From Hetaerina americana (lineage: Eukaryota; Arthropoda; Insecta; Odonata; Calopterygidae): 64,000 bases of DNA. Both the position numbers and the translations under genes were made by a program. This document shows positions 47,540 through 59,989 of this stretch, in pieces. Below the pieces are notes generated by a model. The model was given only the letters and a program-made list of their open reading frames with translations, was not told the DNA's origin and ran no database searches. The DNA lies in NCBI GenBank assembly GCA_022747635.1, contig JAKTNV010000168.1, positions 272,501 through 336,500 on the forward strand. Direction: 5' to 3'. Numbering within the stretch: position 1 is the stretch's first letter; each line of letters begins with the position of its first letter.

Positions 47540-48880
47540 CAATGCACTCAGCAGAGATTGCAATCCCTTGGCTGACCGGCAAACAAAAGCTTGGTCATCA
47601 GCAAACCTAACTGATTACATTGAATTCCATACTGACCTTGATTCCAATCTCCACTTCTTCCCATAATGCCTCTTTTAACATTTCCACCACACACACATTG
47701 AACAGCACACGGGTGATACAACCCTGCCTCACTCCTCTTCCTAACACTGCACATCCGGGCCTTCCGTCCACCCCTCACACCTGAGCAGTCTGAGATACGT
47801 ACACTTTCAAGGATAACTCTCCTATTTCAACCATCTATTCACATTTTCACCAATATTGGTTTTTCCCCATACACTGTATTGAATGTTTTCTTGGAGTCTA
47901 GGCATGCTACGTACACGAGAAATTAGAGGGAATATATGTAGAATCGCTGGCCTCGAAACATCATGCAGGTTATTATTTAGATAGATAGAACATACAAACA
48001 GACAAATACATCCTGACTGTAATCTATGTCCGTTTCTATTAGTTACCCCATTACTGCTATGCCATAGCACATGTCTCTCCTCTTCCTGAGCATAAAAATC
48101 ATCTGCCTCACTCTCTATCCTTTTGTTGATGACCCTGAGAACCACTTCAGCTGTTTTTGAAATTAAATTTGTTGTTCTTTAGTCATCACATATTCCATCC
48201 CTTCCAATTTTCAGACTAGGGACACTAACCGCTCGGACAACATCTTCCAGTAAAATTCCTTGATCATGAACACCATTGCAGAACTCCATAAAAACCTTTC
48301 CTGCCAAGCTATTGAGTAGTTCTATGAGAATGTTGTCTAACCCCAATCCTCAATTAATTCAATGCCCTTTCTGGAGCCATTAAACCTATCCTAATTTATC
48401 TTCTATTTTCTTTCTGTGTCTAAGCTTTGGGCCTACTGTCTTTTCATACAGTTCTTCTGTGAATTATTTCCATTTCTTCATTCATTCAGTAATTGAGTAT
48501 TTTGAGTTCATTCAATAATTTTTCTTGAATTATCTTTGATGATTTGTATGGATATTACGTTCTTACTTCCTGGCAGTCCTTTCACATTCCTGCACAGTGC
48601 ACCCATTTCCCCCTTACTTTATCAACTTTCACATCCCTACACAATCTTTGTCCATGCTTCATCAGCTCTGTTGGTTTCCCACTTAAATCTGCCATTGAAT
48701 TCTTTGTTCTTTCTTCTACCCATCTCTGCATTTACATTCTTCTCTCCTCTTGTTCTTAATCATATCACCTGCAATCCTTTGTCTTCTTGTCCTCTTCCCG
48801 CTCCTCAAGATTGGTTTATGGCTTTCAAATTCCTTTCCTTATTTTATGATAAGTTACACCCATGAGAATGACTGACATTA
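47540..48880 (-). pseudogene. Old RTE-like relic
   Basis: Minus strand, in order from 48880: a RWET-type linker with ALCRNVKGLPGSKN (about 48600), DNILIELLNSLAGKVFMEFC (about 48330), DVVRAVSVPSLKIGRDG, ISKTAEVVLRVINKRIESEAD (48110-48160), GRKARMCSVRKRSEAGL (47700-47760), SVRFADDQAFVCRSAKGLQS (47560-47625). The blocks follow the order of the family at 42917-46275 but with many stops, shifts and a non-family insert near 47930-48010. Confidence 0.75.
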
Positions 48881-48884
48881 GGCT

Positions 48885-50080
48885 AAGACTAGGTGTGGAC
48901 CTCTTTATGGGAATTCAATGCTCTGGAAGACAATGGCACTCCGTACCAGCCTGTATCTAACATGGTGAAATGAGCACTTTAAAATCAGTGTTTCCTCATC
49001 ACAGCCACTATTTGCTCTGCATATACTGCAAATGCTTCCTTTGTTCTGCCAGGTCACCAGAAGAGAAAGTGCAATTCTCTCATTATGAAGAATAGAATCC
49101 TGTGGAGAGAAAACCAAAAATAAGATGCAAAATTTCAATGAATATTACAAAAATGCTTAAATATCTCCCAAAACACTTGGGAAAGAGCTCATTTAGCTCA
49201 TGAGATAATTAATAGATAAAACAAAAAGCCAAAAAGGTTCCAGAATAGTGGTATGTCATGAATGAATTCTACATTAGGATTTGATATTTTACCTACAGAT
49301 GTCTTATGCAGTCATCTCTGAATCCATTCCTTTGAACAAGCCATCACTTGACAGGTTGTCTCTGGCTATTTTGAGTGAAAACTGTGAAAGAGTACAGAGA
49401 GAAAAGATTAGATAGAGTAAGAATTGATCTGCCCTGCATTTTGCTAAGCCGTTTCCCCCAGAAGCAGACACTTAGAAAATTATTAGGATTAAAGATAATA
49501 AATGATGAATTGTTTAATTTTTGCTGGTATGCAATTGAATGCCCTTCATCTTCATCCCTAAATCATAAGATTGATAAATGTGTCAGTGCCTCAATCACAT
49601 CAACGAGTGTCCACAAATGATCACCCGCCTGACATCCAGACATCTCCTATCCTGCGTACCAAAATCGTCAGCAATCCAACGTAATGGCGACATTCTACTG
49701 TCATAAAACTTGTGAGTGGGATCTTCAGGCTGCATCTTCCTCATCCTAATTTCCAGTTACCATCTTCTAAAACTGAATCTGGGTCTGGGCATTTTTGGGA
49801 CAGACCCGTTATTGTTCAGTAATGTGGTATAACTTAAGACTTGTCAAGAAGAATGAAAAAATCAAATTGATCGTGAAGAAATGGTTAAAGCACATCTAGA
49901 CTGACTAAATCATGTAAAAATGCATCCATTTATCACACTTACAAGACCCCTTCGCGAAAGAAACTGAGGATATTTATCAATATTTATCCAAGTCCACTGT
50001 ACATATATTTTGCTGACAACTTTGAAAAAAAAAACATAATTTTTCAATATTCAATTGTTCCCGGCTAAACTTAGTGGACA
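48885..50080. other. Unrecognised stretch
   Basis: No motif or repeat recognised. Confidence 0.45.
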
Positions 50081-50085
50081 TTCAT

Positions 50086-50170
50086 TTTAATTAAATGAAA
50101 AATACAATGTATCTTTCCACTGTCCTTAAGGACAGAGGAAAGACACATTGTATTCTTCATTTAATTGAAT
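50086..50170. repeat. Palindrome related to PLE 3' sequence
   Basis: About 40-bp arms centred on CCTTAAGG (50124-50131), few mismatches. The outer arm ACATTGTATTCTTCATTTAAT closely matches 57829-57849 at the 3' side of a PLE relic, so this may be another head-to-head pair of PLE ends. Confidence 0.7.
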
Positions 50171-50439
50171 TTTTTTTTAAAGACTCACTTGAGCAACATT
50201 AAATTGCATCAGCCTGACTTCCTGCACTCAGCTTCAGATGCTCTGCACTGCACATATGTCCTATGGTATCTCTGGGTTGAGAAAGGGTGCAATGAGGGAA
50301 GAACAATCACCTGAAGGGAAAGTGAACCCTGAATATAACTCCGGGCCCTCCAAGTCAGGGGTCAGGCATAGGGCTAGCAACCCTACCCTTCAAATATTCA
50401 CTGGCTATGAATCCTATAAACATGCCTCGGATACATAAG

Positions 50440-52288
50440 CATGGATTTTCAAGGTATCGACCTGGCAAACAGACAAGGACAACGAATTCATGGAAAGTTG
50501 CAACATGGAATGTTAGAACATTGTTGAAACCGGGTAGAATGATTGAAGTTGCCAATGAAATGCTGAAATGTGGTTTGGATATTACAGCCCTACAGGAGGT
50601 CAGATGGGTAGGAAATGGTAGAATTGGTGAGAAGAATTTTACAGTAGTATACAGTGGACCCAGCCATTCAATTGGGTTATATGGAACGGCTTTCATGATT
50701 AATGCAAGGATAAGAAACAGTTTGATGAATTTTGAGCCATTAGGGGACAGACTATGCAAAATAACCTTAAAAGGAACATTCCGTAACATCAGTCTCATAT
50801 CAGCCCTTTCCCCTACCAAAGGAAAAACAAAGGAAGAAAAGCAAGAATTTTATGATAAACTGGAAAGATAATGCCAAAAAATACCAAAATATCAAACAAT
50901 TATCATTCTTGACTTTTTAATGCAAAACTGTTAAGGAAGACTCCTTGCATTCTGTAGCAGGAAAGTACTCTTTGAATTATCTGACAAGTGAAGATGGAAG
51001 GTCTTTCTGCCAGCTTGCTCTGTCACTCAACATGCTCATAAAGACAACATGATTTGAGCATAACAATATTCACAAAGGTACCAGGAAAATACCTGGGACA
51101 GGAATTGTGAATCAAATAAGGTCTGCACAAGGACCGATTTGTGATTCCGATGATCACTATCTAGTGAGAGTAAATCTTAGTGAACGACTGGCACTCTTGG
51201 GTACGCTCAATAGACCAGGAGGGGTTAAATGGAATGGTAAAATATTAAGAGAACCTGGGTAAGCTTTGAGGTACAAAAATTAAATAGGTAGAAAGTTAAC
51301 AAGGAATGAGGAAGAAGAGACAGAGCAATAGTCTGTGGAATATCAATGGCAAGAATTAAACAATCTGTTTTGTCCACCGCAAAGGACATAATAGGTAACA
51401 CGAAAGTAAAAGGCATGCAGATTGGTTTGATAATGAGTGTAAACTTGCAATAGAGGAAAATAATAAGAATAGATACAATATGTTACAAAAGGAGACTAGA
51501 TTTACAAGAGAGAAGTATAGGAAGAGGAGGAAAGAAGCTGATAAATTACTATAAAAGAAAAAAAAGAGTGCTTAAAAATCAGATGAAGGCTGTAGAAGAG
51601 CTCAATTACGATAAAGAAAGCAAAAAGTTCAACCAACCAGTAAAATGCACGACTAAAAACTAACAACCATAGTGCACTCCTATGGAAATAAAAATGGTCA
51701 AGCCATTGGGGACGAAAATGAGATGATAGAAAAATGCGCTGAATATTTTAATGGCCTGTATGTTAAGGAATAAACTCCAGGGGTAGAAGAGTAAGTCACA
51801 TAGAAAATCCGGAAGTGCTCACTCCGACAATAGAAGAAGTAATTGAAAGTATTGGAAAACAAAGGAATGACACAGCACCTGGATAATATGGAATAACAGC
51901 AAAATTAACTAAAAATGGAGGTCAAGATTTAAATAGAACAATACGTCATCTAATTTGTAGTATTTGTAAGTTGGGTGAGTTCCCAGAAGACTGCAAGACA
52001 GGATTGATTTGTGCAAAGTATAAAAAAAGGTGACAAATGTGATTGCAAAATCCATAGGTGCATTACATTACTGAATGTACCATATAAAATTTTCACCAGT
52101 CTCCTCCTAACATCCATAAGCACCTATACTCAAGACATACTGGAAGAATATCAGTGTGGCTTTAGAGCTGGTAGAAGTACCATTGACCAGATATTATCGG
52201 TAAGGCAAACAATGGAAAAATGCTATGAATATAACGTTGACTTGAATACACTCTTCATTGACTTCAAAAAAGCCATCGACAGAAAATC
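50440..52288 (+). pseudogene. RTE-type endonuclease-RT relic (different family)
   Basis: 50487-50870 encodes WKVATWNVRTLLKPGRMIEV, LDITALQEVRWVGNG (catalytic E), KNFTVVYSGPSH, LGDRLCKITLKG and KTKEEKQEFYDKLE, an AP endonuclease N-terminal half. After a decayed stretch come a linker with DWFDNECKLAIEE (51410), EYFNGLYVKE (51750) and the RT block KCDCKIHRCITLLNVPYKIF, EEYQCGFRAGRSTIDQILSV, NTLFIDFKKAIDRK (52040-52285). It breaks off exactly within motif A, where a PLE fragment begins. Confidence 0.82.
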
Positions 52289-52479
52289 TCTTGTCTCCGG
52301 GGTAACTCATAAAAGAACCAAAATCAACCGTAGGGTTGACCTACTATCGAAAAATAAGGAGTCCAGTTCAAAATCAACAAGTTCTCAGGGTGACCGTAAG
52401 TTTGGGTCTCAAATTGTTAATCTTTCCGGACATTCCTTTTCTAATAGTGAGATATCTTTGCTAGAAAAGGGCTTTAGTA
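52289..52479 (+). pseudogene. PLE N-terminal fragment fused to RTE-type RT
   Basis: The frame continues from the RTE-type RT into VSGVTHKRTKINRRVDLLSK and IVNLSGHSFSNSEISLLEKG, the latter matching the conserved PLE block (VVNLSxxxLSxxEISLLSKGLxFxPTP) upstream of the RT. The 159-codon frame 52011-52490 is therefore a chance chimera of two dead elements, not a gene. It is cut by the foldback element starting at 52480. Confidence 0.65.
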
Positions 52480-53240
52480 CGCCACATTAGTAATCACACT
52501 TATAATTGACGGAAGTTGATCAATAACCATCACAAATACTATTAGTTCGAATCACTTACTTGAATTCTCTACTTGCACGAAACGTGACCTTCGATATCTT
52601 GATCTTCAACCGACGACTCGTCAAACGGTCGCGGCCAGAATCAGCTGACATCAACGATCGTTTGAAGACCGTCAACTGTTTTATTTCCGAGAACCTTTTA
52701 ATTTTTTAAATATCTATGTGTAAACAAATCTTTACTTAGGGAATGCCAATTTTTGATAAGCAGCTCTTCCAAAGATGCATCGTTATTTTCTTGTACCTGG
52801 CGCTGCAATAAACAAAGAACTAATTTGGAATTGTGGCATTTTGCAAAGAATTGTGCCCTTATGAGAAATCTACATCAATAAATCTAAAATTGGCATTCCC
52901 TAGGATTTTTGATTAATTGATTTGAATTTTAATGTTAGGTCCAATTTTTTAATTCATAAATTCTGGTTTTAGAATAAAATTGGCATGAGTTTCTCCGAAA
53001 TATATAATTGTCAATGCGCAAAGCGGGGGCCGGAAAGAAAACAGTTGACGGTCTTCAAGCGATCATTGATGTCAGCTGATTCTGGCCGCGACCGTTTGAC
53101 GAGTCGTCGATTGAAGATCAAGATATCGAAGGTCACGTTTCGTGCAAGTAGAGAATTCAAGTAAGTGATTCGAACTAATAGTATTTGTGATGGTTATTGA
53201 TCAACTTACGTCAATTATAAGTGTGATTACTAATGTGGCG
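52480..53240. mobile_element. 761-bp foldback with 210-bp inverted arms and TA flanks
   Basis: Arms 52480-52689 and 53032-53240 differ at about five positions (about 97.6% identity). Termini are CGCCACATTAGTAATCACAC, flanked by TA on both sides (52478-52479 and 53241-53242), suiting a TA target duplication of the Tc1/mariner or pogo type. Inside the loop a second inverted pair occurs: TAGGGAATGCCAATTTT (from about 52738) and its complement (to about 52905). No transposase is encoded. Consistent with a non-autonomous MITE/foldback, or an inverted duplication. Confidence 0.82.
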
Positions 53241-53244
53241 TATT

Positions 53245-54135
53245 CGTTTTCAGACCATGTAATGACGAGGAGGAGCCAGTTACTCAATGAAGTTGATTTC
53301 GGCAAATCAAATGGATGCCCTCGGGAGTTTATTATTCCAATCAATGCTTTTTTAAATATTCTGTGTGTTGATGGATAAGTGAATTATATGAAATCATTTT
53401 ATGAAAGACGTGTGCCTATGGGAACAACATCGAGTGAAGGCTCTGGTGGAAAGTACCCATGATCTCATCAGGTAATCGTTTTATGGTAGGAGTGATTTCA
53501 CTAGGCATTAATTTGTTTTTGGGAGGATATACTTAATCACTGATTGTTGTCATTGAGCGTTTTCCGTTTCCAGTGAAAGTAGTTGAAAATCGTTTTGTTT
53601 GCAGGGTGTTGGCGCTGTTTTGAGTCGATCAGAATTATGGGTGTAGTGTCTTTTATTAATTTATCATTAAACCGGTTGTCATCGATCACTTCGTTTTTCT
53701 AACGAAAACACATAAGTTTTATTCATGTGAAGAAAATATAAATGCACTTGTTGACTTTCTCAAAGAATGAAAATCGCACTTCTGAAGAGTAAGTGTGGGG
53801 CACAACCTATTTTTACCTGGCATGCAACTCAAGTGGATCAAAATGAAAAGAATTTTTACTGAGATACTTATCAGAGTATTTCCTCGGTTAATTTGATCAC
53901 CTGCCTGCCCATTAGCTTAACTAAGCAGCAGTTAGCATATAAGAAACATAGTAATTACTCCCACCTTATGGTGAGAGCAATTATGGAGTCCGTTAATACT
54001 TACAATAGGTGCAAGTTAAATGCCATTCAATATAAGAAATTAATTTAATTGTAGTAAATAACAAATTTTCTGAAGACTCATTGAAAGGATATCACAAGAC
54101 TGAAAGACATATTCTTTAATATTATAATGCAAAAA
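53245..54135. other. Unrecognised stretch
   Basis: Directly follows the foldback. The right arm plus flank contains a splice-like donor (CAA/GTAAGTGATT at 53161) and acceptor (TTCGTTTTCAG ending 53253), but no coding exon could be supported. Confidence 0.4.
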
Positions 54136-54137
54136 TT

Positions 54138-54256
54138 TGTTTGTAAATATCATTTGCCTTTGCCGGGATTCAAATCCGGATCCCTCGACTTCCAGCCAAG
54201 TGTTTTAGCCAGTGAAGCTATCGAGGTGTCCCCTTACCCTCTGAAATTTGAGTGGC
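54138..54256. mobile_element. tRNA-like foldback relative, copy 3
   Basis: Same order as 46612-46755: TGTAAATATCATTTGCCTTTG, minus-strand B box GGATTTGAATCCCGG, TTCACTGGCTAAAACAC and CTATCGAGG, then CCTCTGAAATTT. The right inverted arm is largely decayed. The tRNA-like core is clearer than the arms. Confidence 0.55.
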
Positions 54257-54849
54257 TTTAAAGGTACGAGACGCTGTGATGATATACCTTGCATACAATG
54301 TCACAGGCATTCGTAGTTGTGCGCATTGAGCCGCAGTCCATGGGGTTTAAGCCAACTTTAAATACTAGGGGTGGTTTACCTTTGGCATATTCCGAGAAAC
54401 TGTGGGACATGCTGCTACAGTAATTTTTTGATGGAGTCATTCACTTAATATGCATTTGAATGCATATCACTTGGGGATAAATTAAATTAGTTTTGCTCTC
54501 GGGAACACTAAAGCAGTATTAATTTAGAGTGTCACTCAGTTGCTCATGGAGGACAAAGTGGTCACTATGCTTGTGGAGGTTTCTCAGTGAAATCTTTCAT
54601 TAAAGCTGTGATTCAGGTTTGATGGCTCAGAAACTTGTGTGTACATTCAAGATTTCTCTTGCAATTTTTCTTGTCAAATATAGCGCAGAATGTTTCAGGA
54701 TTTAGTAAATGTGTGAATGCATTGGATGCTTGCATGTATTTGTGACCACTTGAAATTCAAAGATGAAAATGATATGCAATATATTTCTTGATGCATGGTT
54801 TTTCATTTGTGCTCTATTTGCGCTATTATCTCCCATTTGCTATTTCTAT

Positions 54850-55140
54850 TGCTAGAGATCCCGCTGCTTAAATATGTTCACTAAATACTCAATGCATATT
54901 ATCCTTTCTCCGTATATTCGTGCACCACCAAATACTTCTTCCTTAATTTTGTCTATTGCCTTCTCAATATTAGCATTAAACATCACGGACAACATAGAAC
55001 AACCCTGCCCTAATCCTGTCTTTATTTTGGGTTCTCCCATGTTTTAACCACGTGGTATTGGTACCACCTTCTGCCTACAAGCTTGTTCAACTAAGGGAAT
55101 GCCCAATTTTTCCTCAAATTTCACTGTGTTGCTGTGTAAT
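54850..55140 (-). pseudogene. Non-LTR RT fragment
   Basis: The minus frame encodes GIPLVEQACRQKVVP, a stop, then EPKIKTGLGQGCSMLSVMFN and ARIYGERIICIEY. GLGQGCSMLSVMFN corresponds to the GLRQGCPLSPTLFN motif of non-LTR RTs and the ending to the start of the catalytic YADD block, which is lost. Confidence 0.6.
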
Positions 55141-55144
55141 CGTA

Positions 55145-57225
55145 GTGTTTAATGCATGTTCGGAACAAGTTTCATAAATTTGATTAGAATATTGCATCAT
55201 GGGTCTCAGTTGAAATTTGAAACTTGTTCAGTTCATCTGTGGAAACAATGGAGGTATCCTTACATTTTACCCCAGATTACACTACTTTGGATTTTTTCTT
55301 GTAGCCTACCAATTCTTTTGAAAAGGAATCAACATGTTTCCACTGCTTCAAATACTATTTCATCTCTGGGGTATAGTGGTGGACCTATATTTTATCTGTG
55401 GACCAAAACCAACGAAGAAAATCTTGTTGGTTGCTCATGAAACGGGTCAAACATTGTTCAGAAATTTCCATTCTGATGGTTTTGTGAAGAGTCATGGCAC
55501 TCATCTGGGAGATAATTTTCTCATATCCAATTGTTACTCGTACTGGATTAAACCAGATATTTTATTCTCTTGGTTTCATTGTTCTACCTCATTTGTTCTT
55601 CAATGATGATTTACTAAACGATTACATCAGGTAGTCTCAATCCTTGGGTTATTGAGAGTAGAATGGCCCTTGTGATAATTGAAAAATTTAGAGCATGTTT
55701 GTACGTGTTGTGGAGGGAACACTAGCGGTTTTTTTATTTATTCCAGGACATGTGGTTAACATGTAAAGAATGTTTTTGATATTTTGTTTATTGTCAAATT
55801 TTAATTGTTTAACATGTGTGCATCAGGAAATACATTCATGGGGAGATACATTTTTCATATATGATGAAAGGGTGGGTCATGGAAATTGATCCAAATGCCC
55901 TTGAGTAGATTGATCGCTTTGTAAGCTATTTTTCTCTAATGCCAAATATATATTTCAGGATGAGTTGATGTTGCTGTGACATTATTTGAGTGAAGGTAGA
56001 CACGAAAGCCCATCCCTGCATCCACCATCTTCTATGAAGAGTATGAGTCTGTGCATGCCTTGGCCTTGCTTCTTCAGAACCAAGCATATAATAGTAGTCC
56101 CTCTCTTAGACTTGGCTGATTGCCACTCATGTCAGATAAGTTTGCATATGGCAGTGAGTCACATTTGGAAGCATTGAGTAGCAATCCTTCTGTCGTTTTG
56201 GTTGCCACGTGATCACTGCTGTGGCAAATAGGAGAAAATGCATTTCAACACAATAGTAAGTACCTGTTTTCTATCGCATCACAGTTTGTGTCTGTGGGAG
56301 GTATTTAGGTAGTCTAATCTTGGTGATCTGATATATATTTTTGATTAAGCACGGCATGAGTGTCCACTGTGGTGTTCTGGTGCGTAATGGCCATTAGTTT
56401 GGACGTAACCAATGCCTCTTTTTCAGTGTATCTTGGATGTCCTCTCTTTGCCATCCCTGAGAATTCATTGTAATAAGGCACTCTCATTGTTCACATTAGG
56501 AGTTCTATAATTATATTTAAATGCCATATTTGCATAAACAGAATTTACATATGCCTGTATTTCTGGCGATTGTATCAGGTCCCATATAATTGCATGTCAT
56601 TCCAACATATGTAGAAGCCCATATTTACGCAATTTTAATTTCTCCAATATCTGTCTCTCTATGTGCCGAGTAAGAAAATTTCCATTGGAAAACATGTGTT
56701 GATGAATATCAATCTTGATTTCAAAGACTATTTTGGCTCTGCTTTGTACATATATGATTAAGAGAGATGGGTAGTTCATTATGACATACTTAGTCAAAAG
56801 TTATTCTGTTCACTCCTATTTTTGCTTATTTTACCTAGATACCACCAATTGTTTGGGTACACACCTCTTATATGTGTGTGTAGAATCTTATTTTGGTACA
56901 TTGCGGAGAATAATCTTAGGAATAATTTTGTGCTAGGAGAGTGTAAGTACTTAGCAATGCCCTTAATAAAAATATAGCTGTCTGCATGAATGCAACTGTG
57001 TTATCATAGGTCGTTCACCAAACCTTGGCAAAGGGATTCACAGTTTCACTATGTAGGCTGACAAAGTAACAAAACTAGCAAAAATGAAAAAGGGCCAACC
57101 AAGACTAATTGTAGGATAAATATCGCATTGATGCTAAGCTTAACTGACAAAGATCAAACATTTCAAGAAAAGTACTTATAGATATTAATAGACTACACAC
57201 GACACATAGCATATCTTAAAACAAT
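55145..57225. other. Unrecognised stretch
   Basis: Frames at 55156-55606 and 55986-56177 have no recognisable motif. No repeat or RNA gene was seen. Confidence 0.45.
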
Positions 57226-57279
57226 TATTGAAAAGGATTAATGATGAAAAAATACCCTGGATTAAATTGCCGTATAATA

Positions 57280-58110
57280 AACATAACAGTTTCAGGTTTA
57301 ACTTTGTGGAATTCCTTCATTATGAGGGTAAAAAGAAACTTCACATGTCCACAATGAAGATTTCATATTTCACGACTATGATTCGACCATGACCAATGGA
57401 GGACATTGGATATTAGGATCAAAGAACACCGTTAATACTACAGAAAGAAAGACAAAAAATCCCAATTTGCCAAATACCTCTTGGATAGAAATCACACCAG
57501 TAACTTCATGGCAGACATTCTTCACGCTGACATGAAGGGATGCAGGTTGAATGCTTTGGGGGAGTTGGAAATTTGGCAATCCCTTCAGTCTGACAGGTTT
57601 GAGGTGGTCAATGAAACATTATACCTCTCGCTGCTGTTCCCCCCTCCTAAAATTCTTAAAAGACTCCAATATCTTTCCGCCCCAACCCTACCCCCACCAC
57701 GGCAGGGATGATCATCGAACATCCCTCAATATAGATCAAACCATTGCAGACAAAGACCCCCCTGATTAAATGAAGGACAAAATGTGTTTGATTTTTTCCG
57801 CTGCTATTTCCAAGAATGGTGGAGTGTTACATTGTATTTTTCATTTAATGGTCATCTAATTAATTTAAACTCACAAATTTGAGCCGGTAACCTTCCAATT
57901 CATTCCTTCCCCTTCTCCTAGCCCACTAATAGGTTGCTGCACCTAACCTCAAATTACCCCCTCTCCCTTACTCCCCCTACCTCAACCCCTCTCCTCTCCC
58001 TCTTGGAGCCAGACTATATAAGTTGAAATAAATGCTGACGTATGTTACCTGATGTTGATGCGCAGAATCGAAAACATGGTCGTGAAATATTATATCTTTA
58101 TTGTGGAAGT
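57280..58110 (+). mobile_element. Penelope-like 3' relic with hammerhead-like end
   Basis: The end of a GIY-YIG domain is visible at 57410-57660: RIKEHR, then KSQFAKYLLDRNHTSNFMAD, ILHADMKGCRLNALGELEIW and VNETLYLSLLF (PLE signature ...LNxLEELEIYK...). After a 3' UTR with C/T-rich segments, 58049-58083 reads CTGATGT, T, GAT, GCGCAGA, ATC, GAAAAC, ATG, GTC. This follows the same plan as the hammerhead-like ends at 14.3 and 61.0/62.8 kb. Confidence 0.75.
58049..58083 (+). ncRNA. Hammerhead-like motif, 58-kb PLE relic
   Basis: CTGATGT, T, GAT, GCGCAGA, ATC, GAAAAC, ATG, GTC. Stem II GAT/ATC is a compensated change relative to GAC/GTC at 62.8 kb. The core A9 is T and there is an extra A after GAAA, so activity is doubtful. 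Confidence 0.45.
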
Positions 58111-58114
58111 GTCA

Positions 58115-59985
58115 AGTTTCATTTTACCCTCATACCATATAATAAGATAAAAAGTTTTTTACTTATTGATAGATAATACCATCAGACCTAATAATTAAAG
58201 CAAAATAAAAAAAACGGATTATCTATGGACAAAATATGGTCTGAGTAGAGAAAATGGATGGGAAACTAGTACCAAAAATCGCCCAGGTAACAAAATTAAA
58301 AAAAGAAATGGAAGACTTGATTCAGAGAGTGCTGGATGACTTGTGAAGTGAAATCAGAACTACGCAAAAACCATTATCTGCTCTCACAACTGCCCAAATA
58401 TGTTCGCACAAGCTATCTAAATTATCAAAATATATGTATTTACATTCAGACATCATCTTTTCATTCCATATTCTTAGCTACATGGATGGCAGTACTACTG
58501 CATAGGGTGTCCAAACTGAAGCTGCCTCTTCACGAGGCACCTTACGTCCACCACTGAAGAGTATCCAGCCCCGAACCGGCTCAGATTTTTTCCTGAGGTC
58601 AATGCTGTTGAAGAGTCATGGTGCTGTGGTTTTGACGCCAAAATCAAATAACAGTCAGGTCAGTGGAAAACTTCATTGTCATCTCAGGCAAGAAAAGTTC
58701 TTTAAGTGAAATCAAACCTCAAGACAATGCTCATTTGTGTTTTGATGTGAGGGGAAGAGTGCATTTCAAATTCATCCCTCGAGGTCAGAGTGTTAATCAT
58801 TTTATGAGGTCTCATTGTTAACTTTTCAACATTTTTGTCAATTGTAGAAGTTTGAATTTAGAACATAAACCATCTATCTCAATTCACTTACTAAAATTTT
58901 CAGGCAAAATTTATAGGCTTTGGGTTTTTAGAACGGTATTAAAATGCCAGTACACCTGACAATGGCCCAACCTGAAGAAGTTTAAAGGAAAATATCTTTT
59001 AAAATGGACAATGAGACCAATATATTGTCTCAGGTGACCTGCGGTGTTAGTTTAACCTTGTGCTTGCACCCCCTGCTTACATGTTGTTAGTTGGATCGGA
59101 GGGTAATTACTGTAGAGATATAGATGGAATGCGGTCATTGGGAAATACTTCATTTCTACCGGTGGTCTTCTAGTTCCATCAAGTGCTGAGGCAATTGTGG
59201 TGACATTCCTTGAACTTTCTTCCCCTTCTAATCCGTACTGCAGTCTGGTAATTAATGGATATTTGGGAAAACCAAATCTAGTTTGGAGAGATGGAAAGGA
59301 TAATCAAGTATAATAAAGGCCGGGATGCTGGGGTAAGGTTCACAAAAATATAACTGGCTGCATCAATTTCCCCACAAACATTACTGACACGGAAGTGTAG
59401 TCTTTTCTGTGATAAAATGTTGGGATGATGGGGAAACTGGTGCTGCAAATTGAGGCAAGTTGATGATGCAGAAGTGAAATAATTATTTCGATGAGCATTA
59501 TCTTTGTAGACAAAGGGAGTGGGAATCACTTTTTAAATTCTCTTTGTAAACAAAGGTAATGTGAAAGGTGACGTCTGCTCCTGTGGCATTCATGTCTGCA
59601 GTTTTATGGTGTCCTTATGAACATGACAACCAAGGGCAGTGAAGTGAGTGTTTCACAATAATAATCAGACGTGCTCCTAGTCATTTAATCTCGCTCTGGA
59701 GGGGTCTTTTAAAGAATTGTTAAGCTCATGTCAAGCACTCACCCTTTGCCACCCTCGACTAACTTGGCTTGGGGAATAGGTATCGTGTAGGTCACTTTGT
59801 TTTTTGGGAACATTGGCTGCTCATTGAAAGCTCACTTCAACCACCTCATCATCATTCGCAGCTCTACAGCCTGGTGTGGGCCTTGGCTTCCTCTAAGATA
59901 TGCCCCCATGCAAGAGTTCTTGTTCTTGCTTGCTTACCCTTCCATCTTACCCGTAACTTCCATTGCCTTCAAATTATTCTCCGCA
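58115..59985. other. Unrecognised stretch
   Basis: No motif recognised. 58970-58985 has ACCTGAAGAAG, reminiscent of PLE ends but too short to call. Confidence 0.45.
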
Positions 59986-59989
59986 CCCT

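Noticed and set aside
50407..50871. Host AP endonuclease gene
   Set aside because: The wording (WKVATWNVRTLLKPGRM..., LQEVRWVGNG) is that of retrotransposon endonucleases, and RT remnants follow downstream.
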